Of a stretch of 64,000 nt of DNA, positions 17,160-25,995 are shown one piece after another. Positions within the stretch are counted from its first letter, which is position 1. The number at the start of each line of letters is the position of its first letter. The notes beneath the pieces were generated by a model. That model worked only from the letters and a program-made list of their open reading frames with translations, did no database searches and was not told where the DNA came from. This DNA is from Mucilaginibacter sp. JRF (lineage in GTDB: Bacteria > Bacteroidota > Bacteroidia > Sphingobacteriales > Sphingobacteriaceae). A program made the translations under genes and the position numbers. The stretch spans positions 652,551 through 716,550 of the forward strand of contig NZ_JADFBY010000002.1 in assembly GCF_015223065.1 (NCBI RefSeq), written 5' to 3'.

Positions 17160-19925
17160 TTAAACCTGAGTTTTGCGCTTGTACTCGCTGGGGGTACAGT
17201 TGTATTTGCCCTTAAATACGGTGGCGAAATAGTTGGGGTTTGAAAAGCCTACGGCGTAGGTTATTTCGGCAATGGTCATGTCTTCGTTAAGCAGCAGGTA
17301 GGTGGCTTTTTTTAGTCGCCTGTTTAAAATATAGTCGGTAATGCTGCAACCCAGCAGGGCCTTAACCTTGCGGTACAATTGTATGCGCGATACGCCTATC
17401 ACCTTGCATATATCATCAACATTAAATTTATCGTTCGATAGGTTTTGCTCTACAATACCGGCAAAGTCATTCAGGAATTTCTTGTCTATTTGCCTTGAGC
17501 CTGATGCGCGTTCAAGTGGCGTAATATCGCTGGTGAACCTATCCTTAAGCAAGCGGCGGTTATGCAGCAGGTTATTTACGCTGGCCTGTAAATGCTCCAT
17601 GTTAAATGGTTTGGTAATGTACAGATCGGCCATGGCATTAATGCCCGATATTTGCTGCTCCATGCTGCCCTGCGCGGTAAGCAGTATAATAGGTATATGC
17701 GATGTGCGCACATCCGACTTCAACTTTTCGCACAGCGTTTTGCCTGATACTTCAGGCAAAACCACGTCGGACAGAATAAGATCAGGCACCAGCTCATAAG
17801 CCTTGGTAATGGCATCGGTACCGGTGGTGGCGGTGAACACCTCATAGTCTGCCGAAAATTTATCTGCCAGGTAATCCAGCAGTTCGGTATTATCCTCAAC
17901 AATAAGTATGGAGTGATGCTTGGGCTCATCAAACGGACGGTTATCAGTAACCTTTACCGGCTCCTTAATATCGGCATTATATATGGCCGATCGTGTTTCC
18001 ATCCCCGCCCAGTTGCCCGGCAGTACTGATCGTTCATCATCGCTTAAATGCGTGTTACCTAATGGCAGGCTTACAGTAAAGGTGCTGCCATGCCATTTTT
18101 CGCTGGTTACGTTAATGTGGCCGTGGTGCAGGGCTACGATCTCCTTTGACAACGAAAGCCCGATACCCGAGCCATTCAAAGGTATGTGATCGCTCTGATA
18201 AAAATGATCAAAAACAAGTTTCAATTCCTCAGTGCTCATACCTACGCCGGTATCCTGCACGTCAATTTCTACATGGTCATTTAACCGGGTTATCTTTACC
18301 TTAATGCGCCCCTTTTCGCCGGTAAATTTTATGGCATTGGCCAGCAGGTTAAAAAATACCTTTTCGAGCATGGCGGCATCAAACCAGCATTTTATATCAC
18401 TCTCTGCCGATGATATGGTGAGCGATATATGCTGCTTTTGCGCATGCATCCTAAAGTTATCAACCACATCGCGCACAAAGGCTACCAGGTTACCCTCGGC
18501 GGTTTTAATGCTTTGTTTATCGTACTCTATTTTTCGGTAATCAATTATCTGGTTAACCATGCGCAGCAGGCGGTGACTGTTCTGATGTATGAGGCGCATG
18601 CTTTTGCCCTCCATGGCCATCAGTTTCTGATTGTTCATCATATCTTGCAAGGGCGATAATATCAGCGTAAGCGGCGTACGAAACTCGTGCGATACATTGG
18701 TAAAAAAGTTTAGCTTGGCCTCTGTAGCTACCTCCGCACGTGCCGACATTTCGAGCAACTGGTTTCGCTGCGACATGATCTCCCCGTTCTTGGCATTCAG
18801 GCTTTTGTTGATCTTGCGATTCTCGTTAAGCGAGTAAAATGCCAGTCCGCCAAATATTACCGTAAGCACCAGGGCTATCACAATAATATCGAGTACTATT
18901 TGCTGGTTGTTGTATATGTTTTGCTGCTCGGCTATCAGTAATTGCTGGTGCTCAATATCCTTTTGCTGGCTTTGCACCTTGTCCCATTGCAGGTTCATGA
19001 GCTGCACGTTGGCCGAGTCGATCACCAGCGATTTAAGGATGTTCTCGCGTGAGAAAGGTTCCTTATTCAATATCTTAAAAGCGGTGGCAATAGCTTCCTT
19101 ACCGCCGGTAGGGTATAGTACGCTGGCATCAATAACCTTACCGGCTATCATTTGCAAACCACCACCCTGACCGGGCAGCGCATCAACCCCTACAATACGT
19201 GCTGCCGATGCGGTTTGCAGCGCCTGTAACGATTCGCTAACGCCCGAAGCCATTACATCGTTATGGGCAAAAACGGCATCTATACCCGGTAGTTCATCTT
19301 TTATGCGGGCCAGTTGCCTGCGTGTGTTGGGTTTTAGCCAGTCGCCATAAACCTTTGTGGCGATATGCACATCCGGAAACTGTTTCAATCCATCCCGAAA
19401 ACCCCTGTCGCGTTCAATAGCGGGCGATGAACCGGGCAGTCCCATTACTTCTAAAACCGATGCTTTGCCCTTTGAGGTAGAGCCAATATACTCGCCCGCC
19501 ATTTTGCCCAGCTGATAGTTATCGGCCCCAACATAAGCCGTATAAAGTGCCGATGATGTTTTACGATCGATAATAACTACGGGTATGCCTTTATTATAAA
19601 CTTCCTCAACAATTTCGGTAAGGGGTTGGGCTTCGTTAGGGGAGATGATGAGTAGATCGATACCCTGGCGCAACATTTTGCGTACATGCGCTATTTGTTT
19701 GCTGCTGCTGTTTTGGGCATCGGTATAAATGAATTTTGTACCGGGGTGCAGCGATAGCTCTATCTTCATTTCATCGAGCATGGTTTTGCGCCACAGATCG
19801 GTACCCACACATTGCGAAAAACCTATGCGGTATGCCGTGCGCTCTTTTTTATTTTGACAGCCGGTAAACAGCATTAACGGCAATAGCAATGCCAGCAATA
19901 TATAAGCTGTATGGATCTTTCTCAT
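17160..19925 (-). CDS. hybrid two-component system regulator with periplasmic sugar-binding domain
   Basis: The 921-residue protein joins a sensor, kinase and transcription factor. A signal with a lipobox-like LFTGC (Cys 23) leads to a LacI/ribose-binding-type periplasmic domain (residues about 32-315; RIGFSQCVGTDLWRKTML, GSSPAIERDRGFRDGL). A membrane segment follows at about 344-366. Then come HisKA with H413 (VSHEFRTPLT), HATPase with NLLANAIKFTG and DTGVGM, a receiver with D720 (PDLILSDVVLP) and a C-terminal AraC helix-turn-helix pair. The same architecture is known from the fructose-sensing regulator BT1754 of Bacteroides thetaiotaomicron, and the GH32 neighbour fits. It probably binds fructose and activates the operon at 16807. 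Confidence 0.93.
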   Translation of the reverse strand: MRKIHTAYILLALLLPLMLFTGCQNKKERTAYRIGFSQCVGTDLWRKTMLDEMKIELSLHPGTKFIYTDAQNSSSKQIAHVRKMLRQGIDLLIISPNEAQPLTEIVEEVYNKGIPVVIIDRKTSSALYTAYVGADNYQLGKMAGEYIGSTSKGKASVLEVMGLPGSSPAIERDRGFRDGLKQFPDVHIATKVYGDWLKPNTRRQLARIKDELPGIDAVFAHNDVMASGVSESLQALQTASAARIVGVDALPGQGGGLQMIAGKVIDASVLYPTGGKEAIATAFKILNKEPFSRENILKSLVIDSANVQLMNLQWDKVQSQQKDIEHQQLLIAEQQNIYNNQQIVLDIIVIALVLTVIFGGLAFYSLNENRKINKSLNAKNGEIMSQRNQLLEMSARAEVATEAKLNFFTNVSHEFRTPLTLILSPLQDMMNNQKLMAMEGKSMRLIHQNSHRLLRMVNQIIDYRKIEYDKQSIKTAEGNLVAFVRDVVDNFRMHAQKQHISLTISSAESDIKCWFDAAMLEKVFFNLLANAIKFTGEKGRIKVKITRLNDHVEIDVQDTGVGMSTEELKLVFDHFYQSDHIPLNGSGIGLSLSKEIVALHHGHINVTSEKWHGSTFTVSLPLGNTHLSDDERSVLPGNWAGMETRSAIYNADIKEPVKVTDNRPFDEPKHHSILIVEDNTELLDYLADKFSADYEVFTATTGTDAITKAYELVPDLILSDVVLPEVSGKTLCEKLKSDVRTSHIPIILLTAQGSMEQQISGINAMADLYITKPFNMEHLQASVNNLLHNRRLLKDRFTSDITPLERASGSRQIDKKFLNDFAGIVEQNLSNDKFNVDDICKVIGVSRIQLYRKVKALLGCSITDYILNRRLKKATYLLLNEDMTIAEITYAVGFSNPNYFATVFKGKYNCTPSEYKRKTQV

Positions 19926-20050
19926 TGAATGTAAGTGCAGGTTTAAAACTGGTATGCCCGATAGGATACAGGATTTTAAGCACTAAATCTAAGAAAAAAT
20001 AGGGTAAAGGCAAGTTTAATATGCTGATTTAAACAGCTGACTACGCTCTG

Positions 20051-20869
20051 TTAGCCCGCTATTTTTGACGGCGGCGTACCATACATCTTTTTAAACGAGA
20101 ACGAGAAATGCGACAGATCCTCAAACCCAACTTCGAGGTATACGTCAGACGGAGTGCGGCCTTTCTCGCGCATAAGGTAATAGGCTTCCTGCAGGCGGCG
20201 TTGCTGTAACCAGCGGCTTGGCGAGTTGTGGAAGATATGTTCAAAATCGCGCTTAAAGGTGGCCAGGCTGCGCCCGGTTAAGTAAGCAAAGCGGTTAAGG
20301 TGCACGTTAAAATGGAAATTCTTGTTCATAAAAGCTTCCAGATCGATTTTACCCGGCTCACTAAAATCAAACAGAATATCCTTCATTTCAGGGTGTGAGC
20401 GCAGCAGTAGCATGATGGCCTCACGCTGTTTCAGTACTTGTAGCTGTTGGTCGGCAGGCTGATCGCCCTCAATATAAGGCATCAGCGAATCCATAAAGCC
20501 TTTTAAAAAACTATCGCCGTTCAGTAATATCACCGGGTCGTTGGTGAAGGGCTTACCATGTAAGGCATCATGGGCGTATTCGCGACTAAAATTTTGCAGC
20601 GCCATTTGATCGAGATAGATGGATACCGATTTGAACACACCGCCCTGTGGCGGCTGCTTGGTGAACTTTAGCAGTTGGTTGCGCCTCACAAAACGGAAAT
20701 CGCCCTCGTTAAAAATAAAATCCTTATCGCCATTATTTACGGTAAGTGTGCCCGATATCTGATAGCTCAGCACGTGCTCGGGCACAAACTGCTCGCCCGA
20801 ACGGTTGCGGCTGTAATAGCACGAGTAGGTTATGGGTGAGCTTAGCTTATCGGTTTTTGTATCGGCCAT
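20051..20869 (-). CDS. AraC family transcriptional regulator
   Basis: The start is set at the ATG at 20869 (MADTKTDKL), not at a TTG three codons upstream. The 272-residue protein has an N-terminal cupin-like effector region (LSYQISGTLTVNNGDKDFIF) and a C-terminal AraC domain. The latter shows NRFAYLTGRSLATFKRDFEHIF, then the second helix-turn-helix DVYLEVGFEDLSHFSFSFKKMYG. The tract between SDR and this gene is 83 bases and they share a strand, so it may regulate the dehydrogenase gene upstream. The ligand is unknown. Confidence 0.88.
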   Translation of the reverse strand: MADTKTDKLSSPITYSCYYSRNRSGEQFVPEHVLSYQISGTLTVNNGDKDFIFNEGDFRFVRRNQLLKFTKQPPQGGVFKSVSIYLDQMALQNFSREYAHDALHGKPFTNDPVILLNGDSFLKGFMDSLMPYIEGDQPADQQLQVLKQREAIMLLLRSHPEMKDILFDFSEPGKIDLEAFMNKNFHFNVHLNRFAYLTGRSLATFKRDFEHIFHNSPSRWLQQRRLQEAYYLMREKGRTPSDVYLEVGFEDLSHFSFSFKKMYGTPPSKIAG

Positions 20870-20952
20870 TATTTTCAAATTTACAAAAAAGCAGGTAGCA
20901 CACGGTGTTTGCCAAGCCGTGCGCTACCGCTGCAAAATACAGATACCTGTTT

Positions 20953-21837
20953 TTACTTCTTATTGTTTTTGGTATACCACTGGCCTTGCGGCGAGTTTAA
21001 AAAGTCGGCAGCCTCATCGTGGTCGGTTGAAAGGCTTACGGGCAGCCATGTTTCCATTTCGGCATCACGGGTTTGGTTGGCATTTTTGAGTATGCCGATA
21101 GCCTCGCTGCCTAACACCAAATGCACCGGCGGGGCGGGGTGTACAGCCAGATCAACCATTACCTGGGCCGCCTTGTCCGGATCGCCCACGGGTACAAAGT
21201 TGCCGCTCTTAAAAAAGTCGGTACGCTGTTTAACAGTATCGTAGCCCTCAATTTCGGGAGCGTAACTCATGGATGCGCCGGCCCAATCCGTACGGAAACC
21301 GCCCGGCTCAACACTGGTTACATAAATACCCAGCGGGGCAACCTCTTTAGCCAAAGCCTCGGTAAAGCCACCCAAACCAAACTTAGCGGCCTGGTACATG
21401 GTTAACCCCGGGTTGCCTACCCGCCCGCCTACCGAACTGATCTGCAATATGCGGCCGCTGCCTTGTTTGCGCATGTAAGGCAATACCGCGCGGGTTATCT
21501 CGATAGGGGCATACAGGTTGGTTTCCAGTTGGCTGCGTACCTGCTCATCCGTATAAGCCTCGGCAGCGCCAATGATGCCAAAGCCTGCATTGTTTACCAG
21601 CACATCAATACGGCCAAAATGCTTTATGGTATCGGCAACGGTTTGGTATACCTGTTCGTAATTGGTAACATCTAATTTGATGGGTAATATCTGGTCGCCA
21701 TATTGTTGCACCAGATCATCCAGCTGACTGATGTTGCGTGCTGTGGCGGCAACTTTATCGCCGCTTTTTAATACCGCTTTGGTAAGGCTGCGTCCCAATC
21801 CGCGGGAGCTGCCGGTTATGAACCATATTTTTGTCAT
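20953..21837 (-). CDS. SDR family oxidoreductase
   Basis: A classical short-chain dehydrogenase of 294 residues from the ATG at 21837; upstream codons (MCCNQIKNT) do not belong to the fold. The NAD(P)-binding TGSSRGLGRS at residues 8-17, NNAGFGIIGA, the catalytic Ser in QISSVGGR and the YQAAK active site are all present. The C-terminal PGGFRTDWAGASM is typical of the classical SDRs often annotated as short-chain dehydrogenase of unknown substrate. Arg after the glycine motif suggests NADP preference, but that is uncertain. An AraC regulator lies downstream on the same strand. Confidence 0.9.
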   Translation of the reverse strand: MTKIWFITGSSRGLGRSLTKAVLKSGDKVAATARNISQLDDLVQQYGDQILPIKLDVTNYEQVYQTVADTIKHFGRIDVLVNNAGFGIIGAAEAYTDEQVRSQLETNLYAPIEITRAVLPYMRKQGSGRILQISSVGGRVGNPGLTMYQAAKFGLGGFTEALAKEVAPLGIYVTSVEPGGFRTDWAGASMSYAPEIEGYDTVKQRTDFFKSGNFVPVGDPDKAAQVMVDLAVHPAPPVHLVLGSEAIGILKNANQTRDAEMETWLPVSLSTDHDEAADFLNSPQGQWYTKNNKK

Positions 21838-21933
21838 TGTATTTTTTATTTGATTACAACACAAAAGTATGGCACTTTTAAGCCCGGCGCTTTGTTGTAT
21901 GGCTCAAGTTTACTTTGTTAAAAAGCTCATGGC

Positions 21934-22515
21934 TTAATTGTACCTGCGCAGCCAGAATTTATACCAACCCTTATTTTTAGGATAGCTACGGTGCGAAGTT
22001 GCATTATTACAAATTACCGCCACAAAAAACAGTATCAGCACACCCGACAGTACCGGGCTCAACACATAAAAGTATCCCAAAGCCTGTATTTTAGCCGAAC
22101 CAATGTTGGCGATCAGCGCGGTAGCACCGCCGGGTGGGTGCAGGGTTTTGGTGATCTGCATGGTAACTATGGCTAACGAAACCGAAAGAGCCGCCGTGAG
22201 CCACACCTCACCCGGTATCAGCTTATGAATAGTTACACCAACAATGGCGCAAAGCACATGGCCGCCAATTAAGTTACGCGGTTGCGCCAGCGGACTATTA
22301 ATAGCCCCGTATATCAATACCGACGATGCCCCGAACGAGCCTATCAGGAAAAGATTATCATAAGCGGTAAAGTGTTGGCTGCTCAAAAAACCGATAATAC
22401 CGATACCTAAAAACGATCCGATGAATGTCCACAAGTGCTCCCTGAAATCGACAAGGGTTTCTTTATAGATGATATATTTAGCTCTTTTGGCGTGATGTTG
22501 AATTGCTTTCTTCAT
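21934..22515 (-). CDS. HPP family integral membrane protein
   Basis: The 193-residue protein has four hydrophobic segments (from about residues 30, 55, 85-130 and 150) and the name-giving motif in TKTLHPPGGATALIA. HPP proteins are inner membrane proteins; some plant and cyanobacterial members have been linked to nitrite transport, but no function can be given here. The N-terminus is basic (KKAIQHHAKRAKYIIYK) and the C-terminus too, which fits both ends in the cytoplasm. It stands alone between the dehydrogenase and the symporter terminator. Confidence 0.85.
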   Translation of the reverse strand: MKKAIQHHAKRAKYIIYKETLVDFREHLWTFIGSFLGIGIIGFLSSQHFTAYDNLFLIGSFGASSVLIYGAINSPLAQPRNLIGGHVLCAIVGVTIHKLIPGEVWLTAALSVSLAIVTMQITKTLHPPGGATALIANIGSAKIQALGYFYVLSPVLSGVLILFFVAVICNNATSHRSYPKNKGWYKFWLRRYN

Positions 22516-22630
22516 AAAAATATTGCGAATTTAATATTTATGAAGTGTTTGGTTAGGATAAAGTGTATTTCGGGATGGTTTTTATAATGCTTCTGCTGTA
22601 GTAGTTGATTCACATCACCCGCATCAAACT

Positions 22631-22662
22631 AAAAAGGCAGCCCTGATATTTCAGGAACTGCC
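22631..22662 (-). terminator. terminator of the arabinose operon
   Basis: On the minus strand GGCAG-TT-CCTGA and TCAGG-G-CTGCC pair, followed by TTTTT. It lies just past the symporter stop and closes the araB-to-symporter transcript. Confidence 0.75.
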
Positions 22663-22694
22663 CATTACTTAGTTAAGTGGAACAAAAGACTTTT

Positions 22695-24395
22695 TTACCA
22701 GAAGCGTACGTAAAGCGCTGCTATAACCAATAAGGTAACTACAATAAGTGCCATGGTTGATGGCGCTACCCTGAACATCGATGTGTCCAGCACAAAGGCT
22801 TTCGGGTTTACCTTTGGTCCGCGTAAGCTGATCAGTACCATCACTATCATGGTGAACAAGAATGATAAGCCCATACAGATCAGGAACGGTATTTCGTAAC
22901 CACCCTTGCCGTTAGGGTAGGCGGTGTACAAAAAGGTTTCGTTACCGAACAGGGCAGGGGCGTAGTTGTTAAACAATACCGACATGCCAAAACCGGTAAG
23001 TATACCCGCGATAGCCGCAGGGCCTGTAGTACGTTTCCAGAACATACCCAGCAGGAACATGGCGAATATACCCGGACTAATAAAGCCCGTATATTTTTGG
23101 ATGAAGGTAAAACCACCCTCACCGCCAATGCCCAGCAAATCTTTCCAGGTAAGCAGGATAGAAAGTACCATGGCTGCCAAAATGGTTAATCGACCTATGA
23201 TAACGAGTTTCTTTTCACCGGCTTCTTTATTAATGTATTTCTTGTAGATATCTAATGTAAATATGGTTGATATACTGTTGGCCTTACCTGCTAATGAGGC
23301 TACAATGGCCGCGGTTAATGCCGCCAATGATAAGCCCTTTAATCCCGTAGGTAAAAAGCCCAATATGGCCGAGTAAGCATTATCCGCATTAAAGTGACCA
23401 CCCGGTGCCATTTCGTTTTGTATACCGCCGTTTTTATACAATACATAAGCGGCAATACCCGGCAGCATCACAATAACAGGCATACCCAGTTTTAAGAAAC
23501 CGGCGAACAAGATACCGGTACGTGCAGTTTTCAGATCGGCACCCAGCGCGCGTTGGGTAATGTATTGGTTACAGCCCCAATAGTTCAGGTTCACTATCCA
23601 TTGGCCGGCAAAATACATGGCTATGCCGGGCAGCATCAGGTATTTATTGATCTCGCCCTGCGTTGCACCCGGTTTTGGTTTTTCGATGATCATTTTAAAG
23701 TGATCGGGCGCATCCTTCATCATGGCGGTAACGCCTCCCCAAACATCCTTACCCAAACCAAATTGCTCGCTCACCAACGTAAGGGCAATGTAGGTTGTAG
23801 CTAAACCGCCGATGATCAATACCAATACCTGTATCACATCGGTAAATCCAATAACCTTCATACCACCCAGGGTGATAATGAGGGCGAACAGGGCCATTAC
23901 GATAATAATTAAATGGAAATAACCGCCGCCTGCAATGTTGTCAATAGCCAAAGCACCCAGGTAAAGGATGGAGGTAAGGTTTACAAATACGTACAAAAAC
24001 AGCCAGAATATGGCCATGATAAGGCTCACCGTTTCGTTGTACCGCGTTTCGAGGAACTGCGGCATGGTGAATATCTTGTTTTTGAGATAGACAGGTATAA
24101 ACCACACCGCCACAATAATTAGCGCTATGGCAGCTACCCATTCGTAGGCGGCAACGGCAATACCTACCACAAAGCCATTACCACTCATGCCGATGAATTG
24201 CTCGGCCGAGATGTTGGAGGCAATGAGCGAGGCACCGATGGCCCACCAGGTTAATGACCCCTCGGCCAGAAAAAAGTCTTTTGAATCGGATACGCCTTTG
24301 TGTTTTTTTAGGCGATACACCCATATTCCGTATCCTGTTACTACAATGAAGTAGATAACGAACACAACAATATCAATAGTTGAGAATTTACTCAT
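22695..24395 (-). CDS. sodium/sugar symporter (SSS family), probable L-arabinose importer
   Basis: From the ATG at 24395 (MSKFSTIDIVVF) the protein has 566 residues and about fourteen membrane segments of the solute:sodium symporter family. Family signs are the TM1-2 sequence FFLAEGSLTWWAIGASLIASNISAEQFIGMSG, which includes the sodium-site region, and the later SLAALTAAIVASLAGKANSISTIFTLDIYK. It resembles the vSGLT group that carries monosaccharides. It is the last gene of the arabinose operon, 73 bases after araA with a stem-loop between, so L-arabinose is the likely substrate. The longer reading from 24431 would add a non-conserved tail. Confidence 0.9.
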   Translation of the reverse strand: MSKFSTIDIVVFVIYFIVVTGYGIWVYRLKKHKGVSDSKDFFLAEGSLTWWAIGASLIASNISAEQFIGMSGNGFVVGIAVAAYEWVAAIALIIVAVWFIPVYLKNKIFTMPQFLETRYNETVSLIMAIFWLFLYVFVNLTSILYLGALAIDNIAGGGYFHLIIIVMALFALIITLGGMKVIGFTDVIQVLVLIIGGLATTYIALTLVSEQFGLGKDVWGGVTAMMKDAPDHFKMIIEKPKPGATQGEINKYLMLPGIAMYFAGQWIVNLNYWGCNQYITQRALGADLKTARTGILFAGFLKLGMPVIVMLPGIAAYVLYKNGGIQNEMAPGGHFNADNAYSAILGFLPTGLKGLSLAALTAAIVASLAGKANSISTIFTLDIYKKYINKEAGEKKLVIIGRLTILAAMVLSILLTWKDLLGIGGEGGFTFIQKYTGFISPGIFAMFLLGMFWKRTTGPAAIAGILTGFGMSVLFNNYAPALFGNETFLYTAYPNGKGGYEIPFLICMGLSFLFTMIVMVLISLRGPKVNPKAFVLDTSMFRVAPSTMALIVVTLLVIAALYVRFW

Positions 24396-24422
24396 AAAAA
24401 TTAGGGTTTTATTGATTTTAAA

Positions 24423-24457
24423 GGCCGACAATAAAAGCCCATCTTATATTGTCGGCC
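24423..24457 (-). promoter_or_regulatory. stem-loop between araA and the symporter gene
   Basis: GGCCGACAATA and TATTGTCGGCC are perfect 11-base arms around a 13-base loop. There is no long T-tract on the minus strand, so it may act as an RNA stability or partial termination element rather than a full stop. Confidence 0.6.
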
Positions 24458-24468
24458 CGCTAATATAA

Positions 24469-25959
24469 TTATTTGTAGGCTACTTCGTTCCAGCGAAGTT
24501 CATTACGGAAACTTTCTATCGTGGTGTCCTTGCCAATGCGCAGGAATTCGATGTCGGCCATGTCGGCAAAATCCTGTATCATTTCGGCGGTCAGGTTTTG
24601 GCTGTAGGCGGTATGGTGGGCGCCACCGGCATATATCCACGCGGCACAGCCGGTTTTCATATCAGGCAGTGGTTTCCATAACACACGGGCTACAGGTAGG
24701 TTAGGCAGATCATTCTGCGGTTCAACAGCCTCCACCTCATTCACCAACAAACGGAAACGGTTACCCATATCAATCAGCGAAGCATTTAAAGCCGCGCCGC
24801 CTGATACGTTGAAAACCAGCCTCGCCGGATCGGCCTTGCCGCCAATACCCAGCGGGTGCACCTCTAAGCTTGCCTTGCCGTTAGCCAATGAGGCATCAAC
24901 CTCCAGCATGTGCGAGCCTAATACCAGCGCGTTATTCGGGTCGAAGTGATAGGTATAATCTTCCATAAAGGCGTTGCCACCCGGCAGGCCGCTGCCCATC
25001 ACCTTAAAGGCACGTACCAGGGCCACGGTTTTCCAATCGCCCTCACCGGCAAAGCCATAGCCATCGGCTAATAAACGTTGTACGGCAAGGCCCGGTAATT
25101 GTACCATACCGTGCAAGTCTTCAAACGTATCGGTAAAGCCCTTAAAGTTGCCATCAGCTAAAAACTTACGCAGGCCAAGCTCAATTTTAGCTGCCTCGTA
25201 CACCGATGAATGCTTTGCACCGCCGCGTTTCAAATCATCAGCAAGGGTATAAGTGCTTTCATATTCACTGATCAGTGTATCGATCGCTTCTTCGCTAACG
25301 CCATCGATCAACGCCACCAGATCGCCAATACCATAGCTGTTTACCGCGAAGCCAAATTTAAGTTCGGCTTCTACCTTGTCGCCATCGGTAACGGCAACGT
25401 AGCGCATGTTATCGCCAAAGCGGGCAAATTTCGCTCCCTGCCAATCATGCCAGCCGGCGGCAGCACGTGTCCATGAACCTATCTGGCTCAGTACTTCTTC
25501 ATCCTGCCAGTGGCCAACTACCACCTTGCGGTTTTTACGCATGCGCGATACCATGAAACCAAACTCCCTGTCGCCATGCGCACTTTGGTTCAGGTTCATG
25601 AAATCCATATCTATCGAACTCCACGGAATATCGCGGTTGAATTGTGTATGCAAATGCAGCATCGGTTTTTTGAGGATGCTTAACCCGCGAATCCACATTT
25701 TGGCAGGCGAAAAGGTATGCATCCAGGTAATGATGCCTATTACGTTTTCGGCAACGTTGGCCTCTTGTATGGTAGCGTAAATTTCTTCGGTAGTTTTTAC
25801 CGTAGGCTTGAACACCACACGCACCGGAATTTGCGCCGCGCTATCAAGCGCTGCCGCTAATTGCTTTGAGTGCTCGGCAACCTGGTTCAGGGTTTCCTCG
25901 CCGTATAGGTGCTGACTGCCGGTTATAAACCAAACTTCAAATGTTTTCAGATCTATCAT
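24469..25959 (-). CDS. araA: L-arabinose isomerase
   Basis: The 496-residue enzyme converts L-arabinose to L-ribulose in the cytoplasm with a Mn2+ ion. The start [18 protein letters not shown] is the family signature. Metal-site residues are visible in [10 protein letters not shown] (Glu), [11 protein letters not shown] (Glu), LGSHMLEVD (His) and GGAHHTAYS (His), matching the E306/E333/H350/H450 set of the E. coli enzyme. Length is normal (about 500). It lies in the arabinose operon between the GH97 gene and the symporter. Confidence is high because sequence and context agree. Confidence 0.97.
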   Translation of the reverse strand: MIDLKTFEVWFITGSQHLYGEETLNQVAEHSKQLAAALDSAAQIPVRVVFKPTVKTTEEIYATIQEANVAENVIGIITWMHTFSPAKMWIRGLSILKKPMLHLHTQFNRDIPWSSIDMDFMNLNQSAHGDREFGFMVSRMRKNRKVVVGHWQDEEVLSQIGSWTRAAAGWHDWQGAKFARFGDNMRYVAVTDGDKVEAELKFGFAVNSYGIGDLVALIDGVSEEAIDTLISEYESTYTLADDLKRGGAKHSSVYEAAKIELGLRKFLADGNFKGFTDTFEDLHGMVQLPGLAVQRLLADGYGFAGEGDWKTVALVRAFKVMGSGLPGGNAFMEDYTYHFDPNNALVLGSHMLEVDASLANGKASLEVHPLGIGGKADPARLVFNVSGGAALNASLIDMGNRFRLLVNEVEAVEPQNDLPNLPVARVLWKPLPDMKTGCAAWIYAGGAHHTAYSQNLTAEMIQDFADMADIEFLRIGKDTTIESFRNELRWNEVAYK

Positions 25960-25995
25960 GTTCTTATTGCGTATTTTAATCAGTTTTTCGGTTGT

